NCBI GenBank assembly: GCA_031273455.1
Contig: JAISRZ010000046.1
Coordinates: 1 to 49,868, forward strand
Length of the DNA stretch: 49,868 nucleotides
Source: Deltaproteobacteria bacterium
GTDB taxonomy: Bacteria; Desulfobacterota; Desulfarculia; Adiutricales; Adiutricaceae
Direction of reading: 5' to 3'
The notes beneath the pieces were generated by a model, which saw only the letters and a program-made list of their open reading frames with translations, was not told where the DNA came from and did no database searches. How positions within the stretch are numbered: the stretch's first letter is position 1; each line of letters opens with the position of its first letter. A program made the position numbers and the translations under genes. Below, piece by piece: positions 24,390-33,594 of this stretch.

Positions 24390-25040
24390 TTAGGAGTATT
24401 TTAAACGCGGACAGACGGCCACGAGTTCCGCTAGGCTGACGGCTCCTTCCCGAAAGACCCAGGGCTCAGCCCCGCTAACGTCGACTATGGTTGAGGAGGC
24501 TCGACCGGGAGTGGGGCCAGCGTCGATGATCAGATCAATGGCCCCGTCAAAGTTGGCTAAAACCTCGTCCGCCGTGGTCGGCGGGGCGACTTTATGGCGG
24601 TTGGCGCTGGTGCCGGTCAAGCCGCGATCCACGAGGCGAATCAGCTTCCGGATGAGCTCTAACCCCTCCACCCGTAAACCCACGGTCTGGGCTTTGCCCA
24701 GAAGGTAAGGGCTAAGGCCGTTATGGCCGGTGAAAAGAAGCGTCAACAACCCTGGCCAGAAATTATCCATTAACAACTTGGCCGGATCGCTCATCTCCCG
24801 GGCGTAACAAGTGGCCCGGGGAATGGAGTCGATTAAGAGCAAAAAAGCTTGCTCCACCGTCCGACCGGCTTTCAGCTTAGCTAGCCGCTCCAAGGCCAAG
24901 GGTTTATCGGCCAAAGCCATAAAAGCGTAAAATGACTGGGTGGGCCCAGCTATAAGGCCCCCATCCAAAAGGATATCCGCCGCCGGGGCCAGATCCCGAA
25001 AACCACCCCTTAAAGGATCGATAACGAGGCGAACGGTCAC
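24390..25040 (-). CDS. Sua5/YciO/YrdC family, threonylcarbamoyl-AMP synthase
   Basis: A protein of ~216 residues with the YrdC fold: ILLDGGLIAGPTQSFYAFMA near the N-terminus, LKAGRTVEQAFLLLI, FWPGLLTLLF, VGLRVEG, GLTGTSANRHK and SSTIVDVSG. The family makes threonylcarbamoyl-AMP for the t6A modification of ANN-decoding tRNAs. The usual KR-x-x-x-P is changed to KAGRTVEQ, so a YciO-like or divergent role is possible. The start is a GTG (25038-25040) with GAGGG six bases upstream; the TTG just before it is the alternative. It is the first gene of the minus-strand run toward ileS. Confidence 0.85.
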   Translation of the reverse strand: MTVRLVIDPLRGGFRDLAPAADILLDGGLIAGPTQSFYAFMALADKPLALERLAKLKAGRTVEQAFLLLIDSIPRATCYAREMSDPAKLLMDNFWPGLLTLLFTGHNGLSPYLLGKAQTVGLRVEGLELIRKLIRLVDRGLTGTSANRHKVAPPTTADEVLANFDGAIDLIIDAGPTPGRASSTIVDVSGAEPWVFREGAVSLAELVAVCPRLKYS

Positions 25041-25043
25041 CAA

Positions 25044-25495
25044 AAACCCCTCAAAACGCGTCTTAAGACGACTAATTCCCCTAGCGCGGTTGGAAGCGAA
25101 AAAACAATTGAACGGTAAACGCGTTTAAAAACGGCCTTACGCCGCTAAAAACCGCCACTTAATCTAAGAAAAAAACCGGGCGGTCCCCAGAGGATCGAGC
25201 GACCTATCCCAGCGTTTTTGGAACTAATAAGCTTAACACTACAACCTAAGAAATTCAAGGATTTTCCGCGAATCGCCCTTGGAGGCGATTTTAAATTAGC
25301 GATAATGGCCTCAAACTTGAATTAAAATTGATATACATTTAATTTTAAATAGTCTTAATAATTTATTATAGCGTAATATATACTGAAACATATGAATATA
25401 GTATTTACAATAATGTTAGTACGATTAAGCGAATTAAACTATTGTTTTTATAATAATTTAATATATGTAATAAAATTTTAGCTAAAGGAAGCTAG
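25044..25495. other. AT-rich spacer
   Basis: No gene, repeat or clear promoter is seen between the divergent tsaC-like gene and the small ORF at 25496, only very AT-rich sequence from about 25320 onward. Confidence 0.5.
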
Positions 25496-25684
25496 ATTAC
25501 GGCCAGACCAAAGAAAAAGAGCGATAACGATGGTTTAGGGAGCTTTTTTAAGCGGTCGCGAAAGACCGGTAAGGGCCGGTTATTGAGGCGGACGTCTTGG
25601 GTTGGGGGGAAGGCGTCACCCCACGAGTTTTTGGCCAAAATGGCTAGAGCCACCCTGGAGTCCGAAGAACCCAAAAATCGCTAA
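25496..25684 (+). CDS. Small basic protein, possibly AUU-started
   Basis: Sixty-two codons read as a smooth, basic protein (ARPKKKSDNDGLGSFFKRSR near the start; SPHEFLAKMARATLESEEPK near the end) to a TAA. No ATG, GTG or TTG begins it. An ATT at 25496 lies six bases after AAGGA (25485-25489) and directly follows an in-frame TAG. Either the gene uses the rare AUU start, as infC does, or its ATG was lost and it is dead. No family is recognised. Confidence 0.35.
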   Translation: MTARPKKKSDNDGLGSFFKRSRKTGKGRLLRRTSWVGGKASPHEFLAKMARATLESEEPKNR

Positions 25685-25810
25685 ACCCTCGCGATTGGGG
25701 CCGGGGAAATGTTGGACACAACGATAGGTGACGATTAAGGTGGAGGTCAAACCTTACGCCCCAAATGGGAACCTTCGCGATGGAGACCTGCGCCAAATCC
25801 AAGGAAAGGC

Positions 25811-26453
25811 GTGGGCAAAGTCAACCATGTAACATATGTTAAATTAGAGCCGGCTCATGAGCGTGACGCCCATGCATTAATATCGGCCATCAAAGGAGCG
25901 GAGAAGTCCGGCTTTAAGCCTAAAGTTGTTTTAGCCGACACTTCCTACGGATCCGATGAGAACGTCCAGAAGGCCAAAGATCTTGACGTGACTGTTGATT
26001 CCCCAGCTAGCGGCAAGGATCCCGAGGCCGGTATGATTAAGAACGAGGAGTTTTCGCAATATGAAAATACCAAAGACCTCGTATGCCCTAAAGGGCGGAA
26101 GCACTGGACGCTATCTAAAACTAAGAACAATGGTTGCGTCGCTGGCTTTAACCTAGTTCAACGCGAAAGTCCCTGACAAAAAAATGCCCCGCCAGGCGAT
26201 ATGGTCACAAATCCAAGCTTAAGTTTACCCCTAAAGACCCGCGGCTATCCAAACGCCGTATGGTAGAAGGGACAAATAAGTTCAAACGTTACTCCATGAG
26301 GTCCGGCATTGAGGTCACAACAGTAGACTGGACCGCGCGACAGGTCTTAAGCGCCTCCAATACTGGTGGACTACTAAGAAGTTGATGGCGGTAATTATTA
26401 AGGTTATAGGAATTAACCTTAGGAAAGTTTTATCCGTGGTCGGGGCAATTTAG
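25811..26453 (+). pseudogene. IS1182-like DDE transposase, frameshifted
   Basis: The first intact piece reads HVTYVKLEPAHERDAHALI, then VVLADTSYGSDENVQKAKDL, the DDE core of IS1182/IS4-like transposases. At about 26170 the match moves frame: KCPARRYGHKSKLKFTPKD, KRRMVEGTNKFKRYSMRSG. It shifts again to TGLKRLQYW-like sequence and ends IKVIGINLRKVLSVVGAI with a TAG at 26451-26453. The N-terminal half, and upstream sequence to ~25690, are lost or scrambled. A hairpin, GGGGC-AATTTA-GCCCC (26442-26457), covers its end. This is a dead insertion element. Confidence 0.88.
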
Positions 26454-26655
26454 CCCCATAAGCGGCCCAACCCCACCTCTAGGACGATATTTTGAGATTA
26501 TTTGTTTTTTTAAAAAACCTATTTTCAATAATTTTTCTAAGCTTATTAAAAAAATTCTCAATAAGCCAATTTTCCAAATTTTTCCACATTTTTTTAAGAT
26601 AGATGGTATGAATCCAGCATATTTAAGCCATTTCAAAAGTTAAGAGTCATATCAA

Positions 26656-27516
26656 TTATGGTATAATTTTCGGTTTATAAATAATTTCTTTTTCGGTAAA
26701 TTCAACTTGAACATGATGGCGCGCCCCTCGACTAAAATAAAAATTTAAGTTAGTACATTCATAGCGATTACCATTTTTATCACTAAGAATATAATTAAAA
26801 CTGTCAACTCCGTACATGCTTCGGCAGGCTTTTGCCTTTGCCCAGATACCAGCGAAACAGCAATTGATGATTTGATAATCAGTTGGAGGCTCATCAACGA
26901 TTTGGAGCAAATCTCCTCGCCATTGTTGTGAAAGTTTTTCCGTAGTATCCCAAGAAATTCCATCAAAAAAAGCCATAGCCGATCCTCCGCCTGTTTCAGT
27001 TAATACAGGAATTAAATCAATGGCCCCCAAAAAGTCGCCTCCGAACATTGACAACGATCGCTGTAGGTAGTCCGCAAGATTAATCGCCAGCTTTTTGGTA
27101 TGGTTTATCAGAAATCCCGAATACGAGACGCTACGATTTTTATCATAGTTAAAATATTCTTTTGCCTCATTATAAATATTGATTGACCGCCAACGCTTCA
27201 TGTTTTCCCGAATAAATTGAATTTTCGCGGAACTATCCTCATCAGATACATCAATGTCAGAAAGATATTCATCGCTCTGTACGTAAGCGGATATACCCAG
27301 CAAATCTGACGTTTCTGAGAAATCCTCCAAACCGCCTTCGTGAAGGGCATATCCACCGAACCACATGACCCGATGTGGCTTCTGACGTAAAAGATAGTGA
27401 GCGCAGACGACAGTTCCGCTGAATGAATAACAGTTAGCGTGGAACTTATCAGCGTCTATCGAGATGCGGGTCATATCTTCAATATCATAGACAGTGGCGT
27501 AAAAAATTTGTCCCAT
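26656..27516 (-). CDS. Hypothetical protein, AT-rich orphan
   Basis: A 286-residue soluble protein with no recognised domain, signal peptide or membrane segment. It starts MGQIFYATVYDIEDMTRISI, has an acidic stretch (SDIDVSDEDSSAK) and ends in basic residues. Composition (many aromatic and acidic residues, plain globular pattern) resembles proteins of toxin-immunity or accessory loci, but that is only an impression. The start ATG is preceded by AAGGGAAACAAA. Codons are clearly more AT-rich than in the core genes around it, and it lies between a dead transposase and small ORF remnants, so it was probably acquired by transfer. Confidence 0.75.
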   Translation of the reverse strand: MGQIFYATVYDIEDMTRISIDADKFHANCYSFSGTVVCAHYLLRQKPHRVMWFGGYALHEGGLEDFSETSDLLGISAYVQSDEYLSDIDVSDEDSSAKIQFIRENMKRWRSINIYNEAKEYFNYDKNRSVSYSGFLINHTKKLAINLADYLQRSLSMFGGDFLGAIDLIPVLTETGGGSAMAFFDGISWDTTEKLSQQWRGDLLQIVDEPPTDYQIINCCFAGIWAKAKACRSMYGVDSFNYILSDKNGNRYECTNLNFYFSRGARHHVQVEFTEKEIIYKPKIIP

Positions 27517-27558
27517 TTTGTTTCCCTTGGCCTCTTTATGTTATTACCACTATCTTTT

Positions 27559-27720
27559 TCAAGCGGTGGTAAATAAGATAATAAAAGGTGAAAGCCAATC
27601 GCCATTCAGACCATCGCCCCATCCAGCGCTCAAAAACCAACCCCAATAATATTTGGCCATGTTATATCCCCAAGGGGATTCATCATCCGACACTTTTGAC
27701 TGGCCAATAAGCCTCCAGGT
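27559..27720 (-). pseudogene. Tryptophan-rich short frame, remnant
   Basis: Fifty-three residues between a TAG and a TGA, 43 bases upstream of the orphan gene on the same strand. The end reads SPWGYNMAKYYWGWFLSAGW followed by GDGLNGDWLSPFIILFTTA, unusually rich in Trp and Tyr. There is no normal start except an internal ATG giving 33 residues. It is either the remnant of a larger gene or a short peptide gene. Confidence 0.4.
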
Positions 27721-28764
27721 CTACTCAACTGAATATTTATACTAGCGAAGATTAAGGCGCCTGTCAAGTATTATTTTAGTTCTATCCTGAGTCTCGCGGG
27801 TAAATTAATCGAAATTCTCAATTTTTTTCTGGCTAAGCCCATGGTATATATTAATTTTCAATATTAGCGAAAATATGATATATTTTTTAACTAATGTTTA
27901 TTGTATATTTTATTTTTTTTAAGTTTTACGTATAGGAAGCGTAACTCAATCAACTTTAAAGTATAACATTCCGTAATTTTTTTATCTTGAAATTTAAGCT
28001 ATCATTAATTTAAATCCTTACATTTAAATCAGAATGGTTTTTTTAGCTTTAACCCCCGCCTAAACTTGGGACTTAGGGCGGATTCGCTTGGGTGATTTTA
28101 GGCTCTCTGACTGGCTATACATAGCCTAAATTAGCCTATTATAAAATTAATCATGTTTTAAAATTCTATTATAATTTAATCACGCTTAATCGCGGTCGAT
28201 AATACGGACAATGTCGTAAATTCACTTATTTAACCGGCTTTTCCAGCCCAGGCCAAAAACCGCAATCAATGGCTAAGTCGCGGATAAAACCCGGGTGAAG
28301 GCCAATTTTGACCTTATAAGGTCGGGAAAAGACCGAATGGCGGCTTAAAAGTCGATTAAATTCTTGACTTTTCTCGGGAAAAACTCTTATCATGCCTACT
28401 TATAGGCGTGGCTAATGACCTTTAGTTATCTCGCCTGAGCGTGCGGAGCTTATTGGGGGTTCTTTTTTAAAGTCTCGACCCTGATCGCGGCTCCTAGTGA
28501 ATTTTAGCCAGGTTCTTTAACCAGCTGATTTTTTGCTATTTTAAACTTTTCAGATCTAAAATCGTTCTTCCTAAAAGTTTTAAAGCTTATTTAGCGGGAA
28601 GAATTTAATCATATTTAATCTTTACAATCTTTATCAACTTAGTTAAGTTAAGATTGAATTATCGACTTAATTAATTTTGTTTTACTTAAGTTTTTGTTTT
28701 TTTAGCGCTTTTTGATTTTTTAAAGTCAATCTTTTTTTTGTTTTTTAACGCTGGAGGTAGAAAT
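27721..28764. other. Long AT-rich spacer
   Basis: This contains one small minus-strand frame (28226-28393) and otherwise AT-rich DNA without a clear promoter. A short hairpin-like AAGGTC pairing lies near 28290-28325. Confidence 0.5.
28226..28393 (-). CDS. Small unknown ORF of 55 residues
   Basis: ATG to TAA, 55 codons, reading MIRVFPEKSQEFNRLLSRHS and ending CGFWPGLEKPVK. Codon choice resembles the core genes (GC-richer than its surroundings), which argues for a real or formerly real gene. No proper ribosome site is seen and an in-frame TAA lies just upstream, so it may be a fragment. No family is recognised. Confidence 0.35.
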   Translation of the reverse strand: MIRVFPEKSQEFNRLLSRHSVFSRPYKVKIGLHPGFIRDLAIDCGFWPGLEKPVK

Positions 28765-28953
28765 ATGGATATCGAGGAAAGCCCCGATTGCATGAAAGAG
28801 CAAACCATGCTCATCACTGGCCCGTGTCCCAAGTGCGGGGGGGAACTGGAGTTTTTCAGTATCCCGGAACTCAGGAACGCCAGCCATTGCTATCTTTGCA
28901 AGGCCCCGTTTGACGCCAAAGAGTTCGCCAAAAAACAGGGTCTTTCAATCTAA
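28765..28953 (+). CDS. Small zinc-ribbon protein
   Basis: Sixty-two residues with two cysteine pairs, CPKCGG (near residue 22) and CYLC (near 43), spaced as in a small zinc ribbon. The frame reaches back to 28738, but GGAGGT just before the ATG at 28765 fixes the start (MDIEESPDC). It probably binds nucleic acid or protein as a small accessory factor; the exact role is unknown. It is followed 30 bases later by a perfect terminator, so it is a single-gene unit. Confidence 0.75.
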   Translation: MDIEESPDCMKEQTMLITGPCPKCGGELEFFSIPELRNASHCYLCKAPFDAKEFAKKQGLSI

Positions 28954-28982
28954 GACTTTGCTTTAACCTTAAACATTTTCGT

Positions 28983-29017
28983 CGGCGGTCCAGACTCATA
29001 AGGACCGCCGTTTTTTT
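28983..29017 (+). terminator. Terminator after the zinc-ribbon gene
   Basis: CGGCGGTCC (28983-28991) pairs perfectly with GGACCGCCG (29002-29010), followed by seven T. Confidence 0.93.
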
Positions 29018-29175
29018 ATTCTTAAAAGAAGATTCGATTAAGGTAAATTAGAGTCTAATCAAAAAAATAATATCTTATTAATTTACACTACTGTATCAAC
29101 AATCAAAACTAGAGACTTTTTCCTTAAATATGTTTAATTTTTTTAAGGCGCGACTTTTTTTTACCAATATAGGGG

Positions 29176-29204
29176 TTGTCAAAAAAAATAGGTTATGATA
29201 AAAT
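29176..29204 (+). promoter_or_regulatory. Promoter of the bactofilin gene
   Basis: TTGTCA (29176-29181), 17-base spacer, TAAAAT (29199-29204). The start would be near 29211. Confidence 0.6.
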
Positions 29205-29400
29205 TGTCAAAGTTTTAATGGGTAAAAACGGTCCAGAGCGAGTCTTTGGCGGTTAGCCCTGGCCTTTAGCTCCAGTTTCTAACCTCCAAAGGGTTCTATG
29301 GATATTTTCGCTCTATGGTTATTGGGGCGCGTTAGGCAGGTTTACGGTTAAATCTGGCTTTATTGGTAGTATAATAATGATTTTTAGGGTGGTAAAGTAG

Positions 29401-29943
29401 ATGTTTGGCAGATCAGGCGACAAGAAAAACGGCAAATCCGGTAAACAGGTCTGGAACGCTTTTTTCGCCAACAGCGTGGAGATCGAAGGTTCCTTACGTT
29501 TTTCCGGCCTTTTGAACATTGACGGCCACTTAACTGGGGCCATCGTGGCTAAAGGCATGCTGGTCACCGGGGCTAAAGCCAGGATCGTTGGCGACGTCTT
29601 CGTGGAAAACCTGATCTTAAGCGGCACGGTCATTGGCAATATCTTCGCCACCGGGGAAGTCCATCTTAACCACACCGCCCACGTCAACGGCAACATCAAC
29701 TACAACACCTTAAGCATTGTCCCCGGGGCGGTCCATGAGGGCAATAGCCACCTCTTCACGGAAAAAGAAAGATTGACCCTCCAGGATAAAATCGCCGCCG
29801 AATTGACCTCGCCCGATGAGCTAGAGCCGTCACGGCCGGAGTATCCTGAGGTGGAGGCGGTTTTGCCGCCCCGTAAATCGCCTGAATTAAACGCCAGTCA
29901 AGAACGAATTGAATTAACTCCAGTAAAGGAATCGTCTTCATAA
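29401..29943 (+). CDS. Bactofilin family polymer-forming protein
   Basis: A 180-residue protein with the bactofilin beta-helix core at about residues 20-118: SVEIEGSLRFSGLLNIDGHL, then GAIVAKGMLVTGAKARIVGDV and GNIFATGEVHLNHTAHVNG, repeating short glycine turns every ~17 residues. Bactofilins self-assemble without nucleotide into filaments and sheets on the membrane, anchoring wall enzymes, stalk or chemosensory machinery. A basic N-terminal segment (RSGDKKNGKSGK) may touch the membrane, and a disordered acidic C-terminus follows. The next gene is a chemoreceptor, though with its own promoter. The start ATG has only a weak GGTGG upstream. Confidence 0.92.
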   Translation: MFGRSGDKKNGKSGKQVWNAFFANSVEIEGSLRFSGLLNIDGHLTGAIVAKGMLVTGAKARIVGDVFVENLILSGTVIGNIFATGEVHLNHTAHVNGNINYNTLSIVPGAVHEGNSHLFTEKERLTLQDKIAAELTSPDELEPSRPEYPEVEAVLPPRKSPELNASQERIELTPVKESSS

Positions 29944-30013
29944 CGTAATAGCGCCGCCAAGCTTGTTAAATTTACAAAACGAAATTCTTAAAAATTATTG
30001 TGGGATAATTTTT

Positions 30014-30042
30014 TTGTCTTTTAAAATAGACAATAATAGAAT
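30014..30042 (+). promoter_or_regulatory. Promoter of the chemoreceptor gene, with operator-like repeat
   Basis: TTGTCT (30014-30019), 17 bases, TAGAAT (30037-30042). The inverted repeat TTGTCT...AGACAA (30014-30033) covers the -35 and could bind a regulator. A second -10-like TATAAT lies just downstream at about 30056-30061. Confidence 0.5.
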
Positions 30043-30176
30043 TTTATTTTGTGTGTATAATAAGCGATAAATTAGATTTATTGCGCTAGTTTTAGGTCAT
30101 TTTTTTTCCTATGAGGACATCGCTGTGAGTTATTAGAATATTCCGCGATTTTGAGATTAAATTCGTGAGGTGACTA

Positions 30177-32219
30177 GTGGCGTTTAAGACCAAAATATAC
30201 CTTATTTCTGGGTTCCTTTGTCTCACCACCTTCATTGTGGCCATCGCTGGATTTTTCGCCTTGGAAAAACTTAATCGCGGCGCGCAACTTAGTTTCCAAA
30301 TGCAGGATCAATCCAAAGTTATCCATTCCATCAAAAATTACATTGACATTATTTCTTTAGGCATTCGGGAGATCGTTTTAAACGACGACGTTAAAAGCAA
30401 AAGCGAGGAAAAAGCCCGTTTGGAGAATGTGGTCCAAACGCTGATGGTCCCGGCGATCCAGTCCTTTAAGCCCACTGAGGAGCAAAGGGCCGATTGGACG
30501 CGGTTCCAGTCCTTATGGGCTGAGCACGCTGAGATCATTGAGGAGATCTACGCTTTAAGCCTCAAAAACACCGATTACTACGGAAAAATCGTCTCCATAA
30601 ACGATAGCTTTGGTTATTGGCTAACCTACGAGCCGGAGCTAAGGCGCCTCCATGACAAAGCCATGGGCTGGGTCAGCGGGTCCCCAGGGTCCTTTGAGGC
30701 CAATAGCGTGGGCTTTTTGACCTTGGAGTGCATTGAGGCCATTAAAGGATTGCAGCTACGGGAAAAGCTGGCTCTTTTGTCCATGAGCTTGGAGGAAAAG
30801 GAAAGGCACGTGGCCGATGGCCGGGCTGAGCTTCGAAGGGTGTCCTCGCTCCTTAACCAACTGGAGAACATCTTAACCAACCCAGCGGTCACTAAAGAGC
30901 AACTGGAGGCCTTTAACAAGTCTTTCCGGGCCAAACAGGCCGAGGCCGTCAAGATCTCCGATTCCGGCGACGTCAAGCTCTCCCCAGTGGATTTACCGCC
31001 CCCAGCCAACTTTATCCATCCGGTTCTAAAACCTTTGTCCTTAATCTACTGGAACGACATTAAACCCCGGCGGGGCGGGGGCACCGAAATCTTTAACCGG
31101 GTCAACGATCTTTCCACGGAAAACTCCAATGGCCGGGCTTTTAACATCTTAATGGAAAGGTGCAACCCAGTGCGCCAAGAAGAGGCCAAGGTTTTGGACT
31201 CTTTGAACCAAACCGGCGATAAGCTGGTTAGCGACACCATCAACGATTCCAACGTGACCTTCCATAACGTTAAAACCTTACTCTTCTCCGTCTCCATAGC
31301 CGGGCTCATCTTAGGGGCCTTAGGGACCATCTTCTTCACCACTAAGCTCAACCAGACCTTGGAGAACATCGTGGGCGATCTCTTCGATAGCTCCAAGAAA
31401 ACGGCCACCGCCTCCCAGTCGCTGTCCGATTCCTCTATGTCCATCGCTAAGGGGGCCTCGGAGAACGCCAACTCCTTAGACGAGGTGGAAGTCTCCATTT
31501 TACAGTTAAGCGGCATGGTGGAGCGGAACTCCCAGTCAGCCACCCAAGCCAACGATCTCATGCGCCAGGTGGACGACCAAGCCCACGCGGCCCAAGAGTC
31601 CATGAAAAAGATTAAGGACTCCATGGATCAGATCGGAAACTCCGGTCGGGAGATCCGGAAGATTGTCAAAACCATTGACGAGATCGCTTACCAAACCAAC
31701 CTTTTGGCCTTAAACGCCGCCGTGGAGGCCGCTAGAGCCGGCGAGAACGGGGCTGGGTTCGCGGTGGTGGCTGAGGAGGTGCGGGGTTTGGCCGTTAAAA
31801 GCGGGGAGGCCGTCCAGAACACCTCGAACCTTATCATGGAGACCATCGCCAATATCGAAAAGGGCGTTAAATTAGTCCAAGAGACTTTTTCGGGCTTCGC
31901 GACCTTAGTCAATAACGAAATCAACGCGGCCAAGCTCATTTCCGAAGTGGACCAAGCGGCCCATGAGCAAGCCGCCAGCATTAAGAACATCGTGGAAGCC
32001 TCCTCGCACATTGAAAAGGTCACCCATAAAACCGCCACTTCCGCCGAGAACTCGGCCAAACTGGCCGAGTCTTTGTATCACTCGTCCCAAGGGGTTTTAC
32101 GCATTGTCTCCCAGATCGAGGAGCTTATCACCGGCTCGGGCGACAATGGGGCCGCCACCTTTGACCGTTTAGCCGCCCCGCCTAAGGTGGAGCTTTTAAC
32201 TGACGAGACGCCCGCCTAA
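30177..32219 (+). CDS. Methyl-accepting chemotaxis protein
   Basis: A 680-residue chemoreceptor. A first membrane segment (~8-28) is followed by a long helical sensor region (~30-360), a second membrane segment (LFSVSIAGLILGALGTIFF, ~365-385) and a cytoplasmic coiled-coil signalling domain. The conserved hairpin tip IDEIAYQTNLLALNAAVEAA is followed by RAGENGAGFAVVAEEVRGLA (residues ~500-540), which contacts CheA/CheW. No C-terminal pentapeptide tether is seen. The sensor domain resembles helical-bundle types, but its ligand is unknown. The start is a GTG (30177) with GAGG six bases upstream. No other chemotaxis gene is in the window. A strong hairpin follows the stop. Confidence 0.95.
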   Translation: MAFKTKIYLISGFLCLTTFIVAIAGFFALEKLNRGAQLSFQMQDQSKVIHSIKNYIDIISLGIREIVLNDDVKSKSEEKARLENVVQTLMVPAIQSFKPTEEQRADWTRFQSLWAEHAEIIEEIYALSLKNTDYYGKIVSINDSFGYWLTYEPELRRLHDKAMGWVSGSPGSFEANSVGFLTLECIEAIKGLQLREKLALLSMSLEEKERHVADGRAELRRVSSLLNQLENILTNPAVTKEQLEAFNKSFRAKQAEAVKISDSGDVKLSPVDLPPPANFIHPVLKPLSLIYWNDIKPRRGGGTEIFNRVNDLSTENSNGRAFNILMERCNPVRQEEAKVLDSLNQTGDKLVSDTINDSNVTFHNVKTLLFSVSIAGLILGALGTIFFTTKLNQTLENIVGDLFDSSKKTATASQSLSDSSMSIAKGASENANSLDEVEVSILQLSGMVERNSQSATQANDLMRQVDDQAHAAQESMKKIKDSMDQIGNSGREIRKIVKTIDEIAYQTNLLALNAAVEAARAGENGAGFAVVAEEVRGLAVKSGEAVQNTSNLIMETIANIEKGVKLVQETFSGFATLVNNEINAAKLISEVDQAAHEQAASIKNIVEASSHIEKVTHKTATSAENSAKLAESLYHSSQGVLRIVSQIEELITGSGDNGAATFDRLAAPPKVELLTDETPA

Positions 32220-32228
32220 CCTTCTTTT

Positions 32229-32256
32229 GTTTGGGGGGAGGCGACTCCCCCCAAAC
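32229..32256 (+). terminator. Strong hairpin after the chemoreceptor gene
   Basis: A perfect 12-bp stem, GTTTGGGGGGAG with CTCCCCCCAAAC, around a GCGA tetraloop, 9 bases after the stop. No T run follows, so it may act as a 3' stabiliser or factor-dependent stop rather than a classic terminator. Confidence 0.6.
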
Positions 32257-32381
32257 GTCCCTTCTGGCCTTAAAGCCCTTTTCGCGCTTATCTTAATCGC
32301 GTCCCTATTTTTTTAAGATGGGGAGCCTAAAGGGGCTCTTTTGACTGGCCAGACCAATAATACGCGTCTTATTGGCCGCTA

Positions 32382-32404
32382 GCCCCTCCAAAGCTTTGGG
32401 GGGC
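32382..32404 (+). terminator. Palindromic hairpin before the phosphoesterase gene
   Basis: GCCCCTCCAAAGC with TTTGGGGGGC forms an 11-bp stem, followed by CTTTTA. It lies 20 bases before the next ATG, so it could stop incoming transcription or shape the leader. Confidence 0.45.
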
Positions 32405-32425
32405 CTTTTACCTTAGCGAGGCGAG

Positions 32426-33586
32426 ATGTTTGTTTATTTTGGGCTCATCTTGACTTTAGGGATTTTTCTAACGTTTATCTTGTATTTGCCATTTTCCTGG
32501 CCTGTTAGATTGTCCTTAACCCTTTTATCCTTTGTTTTCGCCACTAGGGTGGCTATTTTACGCTTCTTTTTTGGCGGGATCGGTGGCATTGAGGCCCCGA
32601 AAACTCTTTTGCTCCTCACTTCCTTTTTTCAAGGGCTTTTAGTCCTCCTTTTTCTGTTGGCCCTTTTTCGTTTAATAGCCATTGGCCTAGGTGTTTTAGG
32701 ATCTTTGGGTCCCTGGCCCGGGGCCAAGTTTTTGGGGTCGTTAAAGGGTTATTTATTATCGCCTAAAGCCTCTATAGCCTTACTGACCTTGGCCGCTCTT
32801 TTATCGGCCTCCAGCTTGTATCAGGCGGCTAAAGTTCCAGAGTTGGTTAAATCCGAGGTGGCCTTTAAGGCTTGGCCCAAGAGCTTAGACGGTTTAACCG
32901 TGGCCATCTTGGCCGACGCCCATATTAGCCGCTTTTTCGACCGGCCTTGGGTGGAGGCCGTGGTGGAAAAGACCATGGCCGCAAAGCCGGATCTCATCCT
33001 TTTGCCCGGGGACATGGTCGATGGCTCAGTGGAGCAAAGGGCCAATGACGTGGCCCCTTTAGCTAAGCTTAAAGCCCCTTTGGGGGTCTTCGCCATTGTG
33101 GGCAACCACGAGTATTACTCCGGGTTTAACGCTTGGGTCCCGGTTTTTGAAAAGCTGGGCTTAACCATGCTTTGCAATAGCCACGCGGTTATCATGCCCC
33201 AAGGGGTACCTTTGGTGGTGGCCGGGTTAACCGATCTAACGGCCTTGGAGTCTCGGTTTCGTTTAGCGGGCCCGGACTTGGCCAAAGCCTTGGAAGGGGC
33301 CCCCAACGCCCCGATCATCCTTATGGAGCACCGACCGGTTCGGGCCCGTCAAAACGCTAAAGCCGATCCCCGGATCTTTTGGCAGATCTCGGGCCATACC
33401 CACGGGGGCATGCTCCCCATCTTAAAAAGCGTGGTGAAAAAGGTGAACGATGGCTTTGTGGTTGGCTGGTACGACTTAGGCCAAATGAAGCTCTTCACCC
33501 AGCCGGGTTTAGGGCTCTGGAACGGTTTTCCCATGCGTCTTTTTGACCCCTCGGAAATAACCTTTTTAACCATCCACTCCATCTAG
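32426..33586 (+). CDS. Membrane-anchored metallophosphoesterase (YkoQ/YaeI-like)
   Basis: A 386-residue protein. The first ~150 residues contain about four membrane segments. The catalytic calcineurin-type domain follows: DAHISRFFDR near 163 (D-x-H), LPGDMVDG near 193, GNHEYYSG near 226, a His in LMEHRP near 295 and SGHTHGGM near 321-328. This two-metal site hydrolyses phosphoesters, and relatives act on lipid-linked phosphates at the membrane. The ATG has GAGG four bases upstream. It ends 8 bases before the cysteine desulfurase gene, so the two are one operon. Confidence 0.92.
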   Translation: MFVYFGLILTLGIFLTFILYLPFSWPVRLSLTLLSFVFATRVAILRFFFGGIGGIEAPKTLLLLTSFFQGLLVLLFLLALFRLIAIGLGVLGSLGPWPGAKFLGSLKGYLLSPKASIALLTLAALLSASSLYQAAKVPELVKSEVAFKAWPKSLDGLTVAILADAHISRFFDRPWVEAVVEKTMAAKPDLILLPGDMVDGSVEQRANDVAPLAKLKAPLGVFAIVGNHEYYSGFNAWVPVFEKLGLTMLCNSHAVIMPQGVPLVVAGLTDLTALESRFRLAGPDLAKALEGAPNAPIILMEHRPVRARQNAKADPRIFWQISGHTHGGMLPILKSVVKKVNDGFVVGWYDLGQMKLFTQPGLGLWNGFPMRLFDPSEITFLTIHSI

Positions 33587-33594
33587 GCCCGCCC

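Larger units (their letters stand above)
28954..29400. other. Spacer between zinc-ribbon gene and bactofilin
   Basis: This holds the zinc-ribbon gene's terminator and the bactofilin promoter, with a ~190-base leader of unknown function between that promoter and the ATG. No gene is seen. Confidence 0.6.

Noticed and set aside
26430-26636. Minus-strand 68-codon frame after the IS1182 pseudogene
   Set aside because: Lys/Ile/Leu-rich reading of AT-rich DNA across the element end; no start signal or family.
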